This document shows positions 23,901 through 36,298 of a DNA stretch of 64,000 nt, piece by piece. The stretch's first letter is position 1; each line of letters opens with the position of its first letter. Below the pieces are notes generated by a model. It was not told where the DNA came from. It saw only the letters and a program-made list of their open reading frames with translations, and ran no database searches. Position numbers and translations under genes: made by a program. The stretch is from positions 6,218,920 through 6,282,919 of the forward strand of contig OY848923.1 of assembly GCA_963693285.1 (NCBI GenBank), in the 5' to 3' direction. The stretch is from Xestospongia muta. Taxonomy: Eukaryota > Porifera > Demospongiae > Haplosclerida > Petrosiidae.

Positions 23901-26900
23901 TTGAGAACTCCTGAGTGAGAGTAGTTGATGACTGGTTACCTTGAGTTGTTGTAGTGCATCTTCCTTCTCTTTTAAGACAGTGATTAGTCTACGATTTAGT
24001 TGAGATATATAGCTATCCTTTGCTTGTACTATATCATGTAGTTGTTGTAAGTCATGATGATCACTGGTAGTTGAGACTATAGTATAATGAAATGATTGAA
24101 TTAAAACAATAACAACATTCATCCATTAATCTGTCAATGCATCTGTCCATTCATCCATACACTATTCATCTATCTATCCATTGACCCTATATACATACAT
24201 GTACATACATACACATGTACACTCACTCTGTTGATTAGATTGTAGTGTTGTTATGATCTCATCCTTCTTTTGAAGTTCAGCTATATAGCAGTTATTCTCT
24301 TGTACTATAGTGAAGTAAGTAACAACACTTAGTGAAATACAGTTTGTTTGCTCAATACATGAACAGGTACATGAATTGACTATCCTTTGTTTTGTCCATT
24401 TATTTATTTAATCATTCATCCATTCCTTCATTCATTTATCCATCCTTTCATTTCATGTATCCTTTTGTCAAACTGTCCATCCATCCTTTCATTCATCTGG
24501 TCATCCTTTCATTAGTCCATACATGGCATTTATCTGTCCATCCATCCATTCTACCTTGTTGAGATTCTAGTTCTAGTAGTCTCTCTTGAAGACTCTTTAT
24601 GTTTTGTTGAGCAACTAAGAGATCATAAAGAAGAGTTCCATTATTAGCTTGGGCACCTTCTTCTTCCTTGTCTTTTGATTGCAAAGTCTCTAAATAAAGT
24701 AATCAACTGTTAATTACAATAATAACTAGTACCTGTAGTCTTTTGAGAACTCCCGAGTGAAAGTAGTTGATGACTGGTTACCTTGAGTTGTTGCAGTGCA
24801 TCTTCCTTCTCTTTTGTGACAGTGAATAGTCTACGATTTAGTTGAGCTATATAGCTATCCTTTGCTTGTACTAGATCATGTAGTTGTTGTAAGTCATGAT
24901 GATCACTGGTAGTTGAGACTATAGTATAATGAAATGATTGAATTAACACAATAACAACATTCATCCATCAATCTGTCAATACATCTGTCCATTCATCCAT
25001 ACACTATCCATGTATCTATCCATTAACCTTATATACATACATGTACATACATACACATGTACACTCACTCTGTTGATTAGATTGTAGTGTTGTTATGATC
25101 TCATCCTTCTTTTGAAGTTCAGCTATATAGCTCTTATCTTGTACTATAGTGAAGTAAGTAACAACACTTAGTGAAATATAGTTTGTTTGTTCAATACATG
25201 AACAGGTACATGAATTGACTATCCTTTGTTTTGTCCATTTATTTATTTAATTATTCATCCATTCCTTCATTCATTTATCCATCCTTTAATTCCATGTTTC
25301 CTTCTCTCAAACTGTCCATCCGTCCTTTCATTAATCTGGTCATCCTTTCACTAATCCACATGTGACATTCATCTATCCATCCATCCATCTTACCTTGTTC
25401 AGATTCTAGTTCTAGTAGTCTCTTCTGAAGACTCTTTATGTTTTGTTGAGCAACTAAGAGATCATTCTTATAACTAGGAGCTTTCTTTGTTAATGAGTTA
25501 TCTTGAATTTGTTCTATCCATTCTTTCCTTACTTCTGCAAATCGTTTTAAAACTTTTTGTTGATATTTATTAGTTGAAGCCAGATCATTAGAGTCTAGTA
25601 TAAACCCTACTGACCATTGACTATCATTGAGGACTATATGAGAGAACACAACAGTACTAATGTCAGTATACCATGTAGTACTATTAGTATAACATATATG
25701 ATAGTAATAAGACTATACTATGTAGTACATAACAAGGTCACCTCTTACATAACAGTACATATATTATACACTACATGTAACATTACCTATACTTACATGA
25801 TGTACATGTAATAGTAACTAAAACATATAAACAATACTACACATGTAGTCACAAATGTATATACACAATGTTAGTAATACTACCAGTTTGATGTAGACTG
25901 GATTGAATGTACACACAATAAAGGAAATATTAGTGGTTATCATTAAACGAGTACTTACTATATCAAATATCTATAACTTATGGGAGTTAAATATATGTGG
26001 TCATTAGGTAATACATTTCTATTTGTATACATTCAACAGAACTATTATAACTATATGTGTATATACATGTATGTAGTTCTTATGATATATAATATCAAGT
26101 TAACATTGACCACACCTACTAACAGTACTACAGAGGTAAAATTCAAATAAGAAAGTCATAATTTGTAATATATTACCATATGATAATAACCTCTACCACG
26201 CCCCCTTAATGACTTATACAATATCCATTGTGTCTTATGTTACATGTAGTCAATATAATATCTATGTTGTGTGTGTAATGACTTATTTACCTAGTTCAAT
26301 TAACATTGTTCTATTGGGGTCTGTGACAGCTACTTGATTGAACTTTACATGACCTCCTACAACTATTAACCACACACAATGTGGTCCCATGATAAATGTT
26401 GATAGAGAGTGGATATATCTTTCAGTGACAGAGTCTGGTAAATTAATCTGTAGTATGTAGAGACATAAATATTATTACATCATTTATATGTGTATACAGA
26501 TTGGAGAGCTATATTACAGTAATAGTTGTTGGTATGATAATAAAACTGACAATTACTTGGTAACTTGTTACAAAGAGATATAAATTATCACAAATGTTAA
26601 CTCACAAAGTAATATAATTTTACCATTATTTTCATTTGTATTACCATTTACATAGTATCTCACTCTAACATGTTTGTTTGTTTTGCTTAAGACATTTTAT
26701 TTTTTTATGAGAATAGCAGTACAATGGTAACCTAAATTGTACCAAAACTCTATAACATTTAAATATCCCTATTGAGCACTGATACATACTAAAAAAAAGG
26801 TCATATTTATTGGTTCATGGGGAACCCACCTACATAAGTCCACAATATCCTAAGGCCACCTACTCAATTTTATAGTCTCTACTTTAAGTAGACTATAATT

Positions 26901-28717
26901 TTGTACAAAGGTGATAATTATGATAACAATAAAGATAAGAACATATTATAGTATATCAGTAGTAAATGGATATGATTTATTATACTTCTAAATATATGGA
27001 CAGTTACATGTACTAACTTAGTAACTATCATTGTACAATAAATTAGAGGTAATATGGTATATTATCAATGACATACCTTCGTCCATGACTTCTCATTAAT
27101 ATCCAGTATCCAACAGTCCTTTATTGTTTTGTTTGTCACATCCAGTCCACCTATCATTACTAGTATAGGTGATATTGATCCAGTGATAATACTGGCAGCA
27201 TGATTTCCTCTTTCCTCTGGCCATTGTATTACTAGGTCAGGTTTAGTTATAGTCTGCCAGTGCTAGATAGACAAATGAACTCAACTAACACTCATTATAT
27301 AACATGTTATCAGCTAGTGTATGAATGATAATATAACTTACCACTGTATGGTTGATAATATCCAGTATATAGAGTGTATTAGATACTGTGCCTTCAACTG
27401 CACCACCAAAGATGATTGCTCTTGTATTGTTTACTGCTTCCATAACAAAGCCAGTATTAGGTGGCATACACTGTCCAATAATCTCAGGTATGATCCATTG
27501 ACCTAAAAGGAGAACACGCTCATCATTATACTTGTATCATAATACTAGTTGATAATCCATCATGATACAATGATCAGTAAAATGTATTATTACTACCTAG
27601 CAGTACATGTCAGATAGTCCTATAATTGTTTGGACCATGTGGAATCTGTCTATTTAATTATATATTATGTCATATGATTATATATGTTATCATCATTATC
27701 CTTGCATAATAGTATCTTACAAACTTATAGGATGATTTTTTAATGCTATGATAATTACTAATATTTTAATTACTGAATTATAAACTACAATATAATATTA
27801 TGATACTAGAATATACTAATATATTATTATTTTAATTTATATGTACTGCAGTTATATAATGTTAGTACTTAATATAACTAGTACAGAGAACATATAATAA
27901 TACATCATATAATAATTACATATAGTGACACTGACTGTAATAAGTGATATCTGATAGTATAATATGATATATTAATGTTATTACCTGTTGTAAGGTCATA
28001 GATATTTTGTTCATTAGTAGATACACTACCACCATAATACTGATAATATTGAGCTTGTGGTAATTGTGTAGAGGGTGGGGATCCGATACCTCCAATAACT
28101 AAAAGACAATGATGTTCTGCTTGTTCACTTGACATAATACCACCATAGCCTCTCTTCATCACTGTTATACTGTCATCAGTAGGTTGTAGTTGGGTCCAAG
28201 TGAGGGTAGAAATATCTAATTCATTGAGGCTGTTATGGTAACACCTGTCATGATGACACCAACCACCAAAAAAATAAACTTTGTCATTTGATGAAGTACA
28301 CAAGTACCCTTTTACCCCTAGAGGGGGACTGCCATTGGTTAGTCTACAGTTCCATTTGCCAGAGGTAATGTTGAATATTTCAATCAGTGATGTTAATCTT
28401 CTCTTCTCATCATTATTGTGTACTTGAGGTACATTTTTCCCACCCCACAGGTATAGGTTATCTCCTATCACATGGGTTCTATGATCAACTCTTACACCAA
28501 GTTTGTATTGTCCTGTAGAGAATGATATATACCATATCTTAAGATCAGGTTACAGTATAAGGTAATATACCTACAGTATGTCATCATATCTACTACAAGA
28601 CTTGTACAAAGACTATACTAATTATATACTTGACATATACTTCACAAACCTAAATTGTACTACTACTACTAATTAAGGTAGCACATGACATCTAGTAACA
28701 TTACCTGAAGTAGCCAT
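20924..28717 (-). CDS. Gene D: Kelch-coiled coil-Death-ZU5-UPA-CARD protein
   Basis: The start is ATGGCTACTTCAG at 28,717, followed by donor GTAATG. Kelch exons: about 28,516-27,987 (NLYLWGG, KVYFFGGW, LLVIGGIG), 27,505-27,343 (AIIFGGAVEG), 27,262-27,077 (LVMIGGLD) and 26,454-26,294 (LIVVGGHVKF), a beta-propeller. Coiled-coil exons at about 25,634-25,397, 25,146-25,073 and 24,924-24,735 are followed by a second triplet (24,690-24,557, 24,306-24,233, 24,081-23,892), with QQNIKSLQ, IAELQKKDEIITTLQ and DALQQLK in each. A Death domain follows at about 23,833-23,602 (WEQLGLQLNID, MKYLLEEWSLKG, LTQLEEALHRL). Linker 23,079-22,933 and ZU5 22,877-22,233 follow. UPA exons are at about 22,180-21,608, and the CARD is at about 21,231-20,924. 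Total is roughly 1,270 residues, with no stop or frameshift found. Expected role: a cytosolic scaffold that senses a ligand through Kelch and assembles through Death and CARD. It is divergent from PTP gene E. Confidence 0.75.
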
Positions 28718-29168
28718 TTAACAATAACACGGTCAGAGAAAGAATATCTGTAAGAGTCAGTTACCACACCCTAGTTATTGCTGTGCGAACTTGGGTGGGG
28801 CTGATATAGTGTCACATGATGATGATACTAGCCACTCCCCTAATTCGTAATTGCTGCTGTTAGCAGAAACGCAGTTGAAGTTAGCCTCACATTCCTAAGA
28901 AAAAAGAATGTCAAATATTTGTCCTCAGGAATGTGAGGCATCAACAGAGTTGTTAGCAGAAAGCTAAAAATCAAGGTAGACTCAGTTTACTATAGGTGAG
29001 CGTGTAATGTTGTAAAAGTATTGTATTAATGTCACTATATGTCTGTATTACTGGATATAAGTACTATAATAAATTATATATAACTATATACTTGTTCAAT
29101 GTACCATAACTAACTTAATTATCGTATTGTGTTGTGTGTAACTGTATTACTCATTTTTCATATAACTT
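28718..29168. promoter_or_regulatory. Shared head-to-head promoter of D and E
   Basis: Only about 450 bp separate the start codons of the Kelch gene (-) and the PTP gene (+). The region is conserved with 46,589-46,975 of unit 2: 'cttgggtggggctgat', 'gtgtcacatgat', 'agcagaaagctaaaaat' and 'gagcgtgtaatgttgta' are common to both. No TATA box is evident. This arrangement implies coordinated expression of adaptor and phosphatase. Confidence 0.5.
28870..28962. mobile_element. 93-bp hairpin insertion in the shared promoter
   Basis: GCCTCACATTCCT (28,884-28,896) and its exact complement AGGAATGTGAGGC (28,927-28,939) form a 13-bp stem with a 30-nt loop. The insertion lies between two copies of GTTAGCAGAAA (28,859-28,869 and 28,952-28,962). 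Unit 2 has only a single GTTAGCAGAAA at this place and no hairpin. It may be a tiny foldback element, or a slippage duplication around a hairpin. Confidence 0.6.
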
Positions 29169-31773
29169 ATGGCAGAGTTAAGTCTCAGTAATGCTCTATT
29201 AAATGGTATAATACTCACACACATTATCCATCCTGATGATGAGGATTATGACAATCATGAACCCACTGAACCAGAGTATCCAGCTCTGGTCTATAGTGAT
29301 CCTTACAAAGCATTAAACCAGACAAACCTTTTTAAACCTCCATCAAAGAAACCCACAAAGACTGTCCTTGATACAGATCAATATGTTGCCTCATCACCTC
29401 CAAGATGTGTTATACAAGGTATCCAAAAAAATCCTGAGATGATGTGATTACAGGTGTTATCTCCAAGAAGAAGAAGAGTCTATTACATGTCTCTGTTAAG
29501 AAGACAAGTACTCTTTTAAGGAGTCATAGTTAAGATACATTACATAAAAGTAATGAACAGTAAATATTTAGACGGAGAAATAGGTTTACTAAAGACCAAA
29601 GCCTTTGTTGTCTATATCCCTTAAAAACCAGTTGCTAGGAAAGTCAGCAATGTTGGACATGATTCTGATGATGATGAGATGTTAATGAGACTTGTGACTA
29701 AAGTGACTCCTAAAGATGGATGAACAAAAACACAAACTTAGACATTGCTGATCCATACAGAGAGGTAAGTGATAATATTATAGATCAAGATTTATACATT
29801 GAGACTGTTTAGTGTAAAATATGTTGATAAACACATTAGCAATATTACTAAGTACATTTATTATAGTTTACTACAATACATGTATGTACTTTGTATGTAT
29901 ATAGTCAGGTAGGATTTGTGGTTGGTAATATAAACTTATAATATATATTTGTAAGTTTTCTAACCACAGATCACACATACTATTATATGTACATGTATAA
30001 GACTTGTATAGTCTAGTAGATAATTTAATGAAATAACCAAGAGAGAAAAAGATTTAATGGTAAGATTAAAATTGACAATTGTAGACTCTAACTTTAACAA
30101 ACAATTCAACGTAGGTTTATGTGACATAATAAAAAATAGTTTGATATTAATTTATCTATTTAAAACTTCTACCAATATTTCCTACTATACCATAGTGTCA
30201 TTAGAATGAACATTGTAGTTGTTGTGCTACTCATCTGTTTGTGTGTTGTGTGACTTAGTAGGACCTCTCAAAAATGTCTCTACTTTCTCAATACTTGTTC
30301 TAGTCCCATACAATTACATTAATGTATTATACAACTTCTATATTTATAGACAATTTCCAATGCTTCATAATGTTATTTTAGAGAGATTACACTATATAAT
30401 TATACTAATATTTTATGTACATAATCAATGTTCTTTAAAACAGACATAACAAAACTAAGAAGAAAGAACCTATTACTTTTGAGTGATGGTAATTATTACA
30501 GACATAATACACCAGAATGACAGCAGAATGAATATTTAGTAAGTTAACTACTAATATTTGTTCATTTATTTATTATATCAATTATTCACTCTATACATTG
30601 TACATTATATAAATGATTGTTTTTTCTTAGGATGTTAAAGGAATGTCTCCTAAACCATGGACTCCTACTAGTAGTCCACCAGTTCAGCTGGCTATATCTA
30701 ATCCTGGTTATGATAACCTTTATCCTACAGCTAGCCCATATGAAGAATCTTCTGTATCTCCCTTGTTAGAAAAGAGAAACATACCTTCTGATACCAGCAG
30801 CTGTCCTGGATCTCCTAATCTTGGTAATGATGGTATAGCTCGAGGTCAGAGCTCTGAGGGACCTGTACATAGGACTAAGTTCCAGAAACACTTGGAATTA
30901 CTTGATGCCAATGAACAGGAACTGTTTGATAGAGATTTTAAGGTATGGCTGGAGAGTTGAATGGATATAGAGTGATTGATAGATTGATGGCAGACAGTTT
31001 ACACACTTCTTTCATCTCTACCAGTTAATTTTGAAGAATTCTGTTGAACAACTTGCTACAGGTAGTGAAGATGCTCACATGTCTGGGAAGAATCGTTACA
31101 AGAACATCACTGCATGTATGTGTATTAACTAGTTATTAAGTAATATTAATACTTTGTTTTCTAGTTGATAGTACTCGAGTGTGTTTGTCAGAAATAGATG
31201 GAGTTCTTAATTCAGACTACATCAATGCTAATCACATTAAAGTACATATAGTAGATGTTATTATAATATATGTTATCTCTTTATATTAGGGTTATGATGA
31301 TAGTAAGAGATATATAGCTACTCAAGGTAAGTGTCTTATATATAATATCTCTTAATATTGATATTGTATATATTATGTGTGTGTTGTTTAGGTCCTAAGA
31401 GATAGAGGCACACTGTGACTTCTGGAGAATGATATGGGAACAAAGGACAGCCACTATTGTTATGTTAACTAACTTAGAGGAGAATGAAAAGGTATACATT
31501 ATATACATGTACATGTACATATATAATGTATCTGATAGTGTTATTTACTGTGTATCACTTTCTTTTCTTACTCTACCTTCCATTCACACCCTTTCTCATC
31601 TTCCCACTCTCTATCCTTTTTTTAGCCCAAATGTTATCAGTACTGGCCCAGTGAAGGAGAGAAAGCATATGGTAATATTGTGGTCAGGGTAGATAGAAAT
31701 ATTGTCCTACCTCACTATACAATTAGAAGTTTTAAAGTGTTATTAGTAAGTTCTATTGTTTTTTATTTAGTTT

Positions 31774-31821
<48 letters not shown>

Positions 31822-33838
31822 CCTCATCACAGGCAACATCTGATGAAGAACGTACTGTTTTACAGTTTCATTATACAGCTTGGCCAGACAAGAATGTTCC
31901 TGCTCAAGCTTCACCAGTTCTTGACTTTCTTAGAGCTGTAAACTCTGCTAATAACTTGTCATCTTATGGACCAATGGTGGTTCACTGCAGGTAAGTGAAA
32001 AATAATCATTTGACTGAAAGTTAGATAGATAAATTGATGGATGAATGAATGGACAGATAGATGGACTGATATTAAAAATGATATATGAATGAATAGATAT
32101 ATGTATGGATGCTTCAATTTAATTGACACTTACAAGATGTATAGAGACAGGTAGTTACTTCAACTTTCTATATTTTTAGTGCTGGTGTAGGAAGGACTGG
32201 TACAATTATTGCTCTTGATATATCACTTGACCAGTTAAAAACAGAAGATGAAGTTAATGTACAAGCAGTTGTTAATTTCTTAAGACAACAAAGAACACAA
32301 ATGGTTCAAGTCTTGGTAAGAAATGAGGAGACCAGTGACAAATGAAAGGAGAGAGATCGTAATATTAATAATGACATATGCAATAGATGATTAATCAGAG
32401 GTCAAAGGTCAAGATGAGAGGTCAACAATTAACAGTCAGTACTGGTGTTTAGGCTCCATCTTTGAGTAAATAATGTGTTTTGTCTGGCAAAAGTGTAAAA
32501 GATGATTCTCAGTGGACATTAGTGTGAATTAATTGTATGTATACCAGGAATTGTAATCTAAGGGTCACTATTGACTTTTGACCTTTGGTGTTTATTAATA
32601 TGTCAGATACTTCTTTCTAAGAGTTCAATTAGACTATCATTTGTCATTGTTTTTTTAATTTTGTTTTTAGCCTCAGTACATTTTTATTTATCATGCTATC
32701 CTTGAGGACATTGTCTACGGTGACAGCTCTGTACTAGTAAAGAACTTCTCAGATCATTACAATTTGTTGCAGACATCTGAATGTACACTTATCAATGATG
32801 AATTCAATAAAATAGGAAGTGTAAGACCACCTGCTCAGGCCAGTGCAGGACCTGCTGTTGTCCCTCTGATAACAGAGAGTAAGTAAAGAGAGAAAGTAAT
32901 TAGAACCACAAACTGTTGTATTGACACACATTTATTATAGGAGTTAGCTAATAAACATTGTTTGATCTTATAATAACTACATGTACTAATATCTTTGTCT
33001 TACCATTAGATAAAGTGGACATTGATAACTACACTGCTCACTATCTTGATGTAAGTTTTAATATTATTTAGCACTGTTTTAAATAATAATGTTTACTATT
33101 TAGAGTTACTGGGTAGCAGAGCTCTTTATTGCCAGCTCTTGTCCTACTCGTGATAACTTGGAACATTTCTGGAGATTGATTTGGCAAGAAAAGTGTACTC
33201 ATGTTATCAACATGTCTCCCAAAGACTCTACTGTAAGTGACCTACCTACCTACCATCTTGTGTGTAAATATTTTAATTCAAATGTATTAACAATAGTACA
33301 TGTATTACTAACTGTGGTTTTTCCTTAGATATTTAATTATTTCCCTGAATCTGGTTCTGAGATGATTTTAGGTGACCTTAGAGTTAAAGTACAACGGAAA
33401 TATTTTATGACTGGATATATCTCAAGAACTATTATTGTTTCAACTGATCAGGTTTGAATGAATGGATGGATGAATGAATAGATGAATGAATGGATGAATG
33501 AAAGATGGATTGATGGATTAGAATGATAGATGGATTAATATTTAGATTGGTGGAGAAATGGATTGATGGATGTATTAACATTTATTATTCTCTGTTATTT
33601 ATTTTTAGAGTAAAAACAAGATAACTATTCATCATATGCACTACCAAGACTGGCAAACTAAACATCTTCCTCGTGTTGATAAATTTGTTAAGTTTGTTGT
33701 AGAGTGTCTGAAAGAAGCAGAAAAGCCAGATCGTAATGGTAGACCAATGTTGATACATGATGAGTTAGTTACGACATATATACATGAGCACAATATGTCT
33801 CTCTCTTCATCAATTCATTCGTCCATCCACATACTCAT

Positions 33839-33893
<55 letters not shown>

Positions 33894-34500
33894 CATCCAT
33901 CCATGTATTCATCAATCCATCAATTTTCCATTAATGTTGATGAATAGATGAATGGATGAATTGATGATTACCCTTGCTCCACCCATTCATTTATTTATTC
34001 TTCCATCTATTTTGATGGTTTGATAAATACAATGATAATAGAGGGATGGAACATAGATTGGTGAACAGATGTCTTGATCCACCCATTCATCAATGTAAAT
34101 TCATCCATTTATACATTATGATTAAACTCCACCCATTGACTATTTATTATTCATTATTTTATATAGTGGTTCAATGGGACCAGTTGGAGTATTTGCTGCT
34201 CTCAGCTACTGTTTTCAAAGAGCTAGAAAGGAGCGTTTAGTTGATCTCCTTCAAACTGTCAATCATCATCATCTGCAATGTCCTGGACTAATCAGTAATC
34301 TACAACTATATGCCTACTGCTATGACTGTTTACTGGACTACACAACAAAGCTATTGAAAGATGAATCAGTGCCTCCAATCTATAAGAACATTGCCTCGTT
34401 TCGTGGCAAATTACAACCTTCACCAGAACCCAAACCTTCACCAGAACCCATTGATAAGGCCCTTCTAGAAGTTGTGGAACTAGGATATGATGTACTTTAG
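29169..34500 (+). CDS. Gene E: tandem protein tyrosine phosphatase (D1 catalytic, D2 dead), possibly damaged
   Basis: Exon 1 (29,169-29,423) starts [13 protein letters not shown], with acidic and Pro-rich sequence. The next homologous exon (29,455 onward) meets TAA where copy G has TGG. A long exon at 30,628-30,942 is Ser/Pro-rich and enters D1: [49 protein letters not shown] (31,977-32,199) and QRTQMVQ, so all catalytic residues are present. At 31,393 the exon carries two extra bases and a stop in the GP-loop region; an AG eight bases further would restore frame but lose GP. D2 (33,010-34,500) has WQT for WPD and [11 protein letters not shown] for HCSxGxGRTG: Cys to Asp, Arg to Pro. It ends with a repeated [10 protein letters not shown] tail. 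No signal peptide or membrane segment is visible in these exons, so it looks cytosolic. Confidence 0.65.
31774..31816. repeat. (CT)n microsatellite in a PTP intron
   Basis: A run of about 20 CT units just before the acceptor of the WPD-loop exon, where it acts as an extended polypyrimidine tract. Confidence 0.85.
33841..33891. repeat. (CT)n microsatellite in the intron before the last PTP exon
   Basis: About 25 CT units after the donor of the penultimate exon. Open frames running into it (TYIHEHNM and onward) are intronic. Copy G has a contracted version near 47,949-47,962. Confidence 0.85.
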
Positions 34501-34905
34501 TTAATGCATTAAGTGATAACAATGTTCATAGTGTATTAATTGTATGGATGTTTGTGTATTATCAATGATAGGGAATTTGATGTGTATTTTTGTAATTGAC
34601 ATTGACTCTTCATCATGTTCTGTATATAGTTCATTTAAATGAGATAACATGTTATTTTTAATATGTTTCTCACTTTTTGTATTTTGTTTAATTTTTTGTA
34701 TTGTATTGTTTTTTGTTGTTTAGTACTTTATTATTTCCACACAATAACACTAATAGAAACTTGTTTATTTGTTTTGTGTCTTGTTCTATGTCTGATCTTT
34801 ATAGATATATACTGTGTTATAATTTGTATACACAATTAAACATGATCATTATAACTATTAATATTATTAATATTAATAAACATAAAATTAATAATTTAAC
34901 TTAAC
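34501..34905 (+). other. 3' UTR and flank of gene E, near-identical to that of G
   Basis: The whole stretch is almost the same as 48,600-48,990. Several AATAAA-like motifs lie near the end ('attaataaacataaaa'). High similarity here and in the last exon suggests a recent duplication or gene conversion. Confidence 0.7.
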
Positions 34906-35499
34906 TATGTTTTTTATGCAATATATTGGTATCGTCTGTACTAGTTGGTTTATACAGAGACGAGAGGAATGTAAGAGTTGGTAATATGTTAATGTAAGTA
35001 GATGAGAGCACAAGTTATATATATATATATATGTTATTTTGTAAATTAATGTTGTTATATAATGTTAGTATTAGACATTGTATGTACTGAATAAATATCC
35101 ATTGTGATCCAATCACTACATTTATTACTTAATTAAAGACCCTGTAATTTCAATATTAAAACAGTTTCACTCCTAAAGCTATTTACTGGCTTTATTAAAG
35201 GAGTGCAGTAACTAATTACATATAATTATATAATAATGAATGTTTTGTAATTTTGTATACAATACAAATGTGTATATTATCAACACTAATATTTGTTACT
35301 ACACTATGTAGCAGATGATCCATTCATTTAGTGGTATTATTACAACTGCAAAGATTGCTGGAGCATTTGCTATTCCTGGCACATCACAAAGTATTGCTAA
35401 ATGTGACTAATCTGAAGTGATAATAGTAATTAGTGAAAGTAAGACTGACTCAATTGTATATATAACATCTAAGAAATTCCAATAAGGATGAAAAACATG

Positions 35500-35695
35500 T
35501 CTACAAATTAGCTTTAATATTGTTAGCAACATATTTACTCAATAGTTTTCTTGTTTTAATAGTACATCACAAAGTGCAGTTAGATAATGCTTGGGATCTC
35601 TGTGACCTTATAGTAAATTGAACAGTTTATGATCTACTTTTCTTGCTTTATGACAAATAGAGACATCTTTTGTAGAATAATAGATGATGGAGAGA
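35500..35695 (-). pseudogene. CARD-domain relic
   Basis: On the minus strand this reads KARKVDHKLFNLL, a stop, GHRDPKHYLTALCDVLLKQE and another stop, matching the C-terminal helices of the CARD exons in A, D, F and H. No UPA exon lies upstream. It is an isolated dead exon. Confidence 0.75.
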
Positions 35696-36290
35696 TGACG
35701 TGTTCACCATTTCATTAAAGTATCTATAGTTCTTTACATCTATTTTCCATTGATCTTGATGAATGGATGAATGGATTGATTAATGATTGACCTTGTTTTA
35801 CTATATAGTTATGAATTATTCATCCATCTGTTCATTTATTTATCCATTTCTTCTTTTACCAATTCTGATGGATGGATGGTTGAATCCAATAGATGGATAG
35901 ATGGAGAATTTAATAATGAGTTAATAGTATAAAATCTATACTGGTACAATAAATATTAATTCATACATTTCTCTCTTATTATATAGCTAACAGAACAATT
36001 TTCCTTTTGAATCAAGAATGGTAATCAATTATTACATGATTTCAGTGAAATAGATTCTGTATCCACTGTACCTACTTGATCTATTATCTGGAAATGTTTT
36101 GAGAAATGACTGAAACAATATGTAAGTTGTCTTGTATTTGTTGAAAACTAAATATATTCTTTGCAGAAAGAAATTGCATTGAGTACAAAAATGATTATAG
36201 TAACTCACTAAAAAAACAAGCAATACAAATAATTTTTAATAACACACTAATGTGACATGTGTGTATTTTTAAAACAATAGTACATGTACT
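35696..36290. other. Spacer with GATG-type simple repeats
   Basis: It holds imperfect (GATG)n/(ATCC)n sequence around 35,755-35,920. Nothing else recognised. Confidence 0.5.
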
Positions 36291-36298
36291 ATAAGACA

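Noticed and set aside
33636..33947. Open frame extending past the D2 exon into SLSLSL
   Set aside because: Only the first part is the PTP exon; the rest is intron with a (CT)n run, and copy G and the splice phase show the exon ends at the GTTAGT donor.
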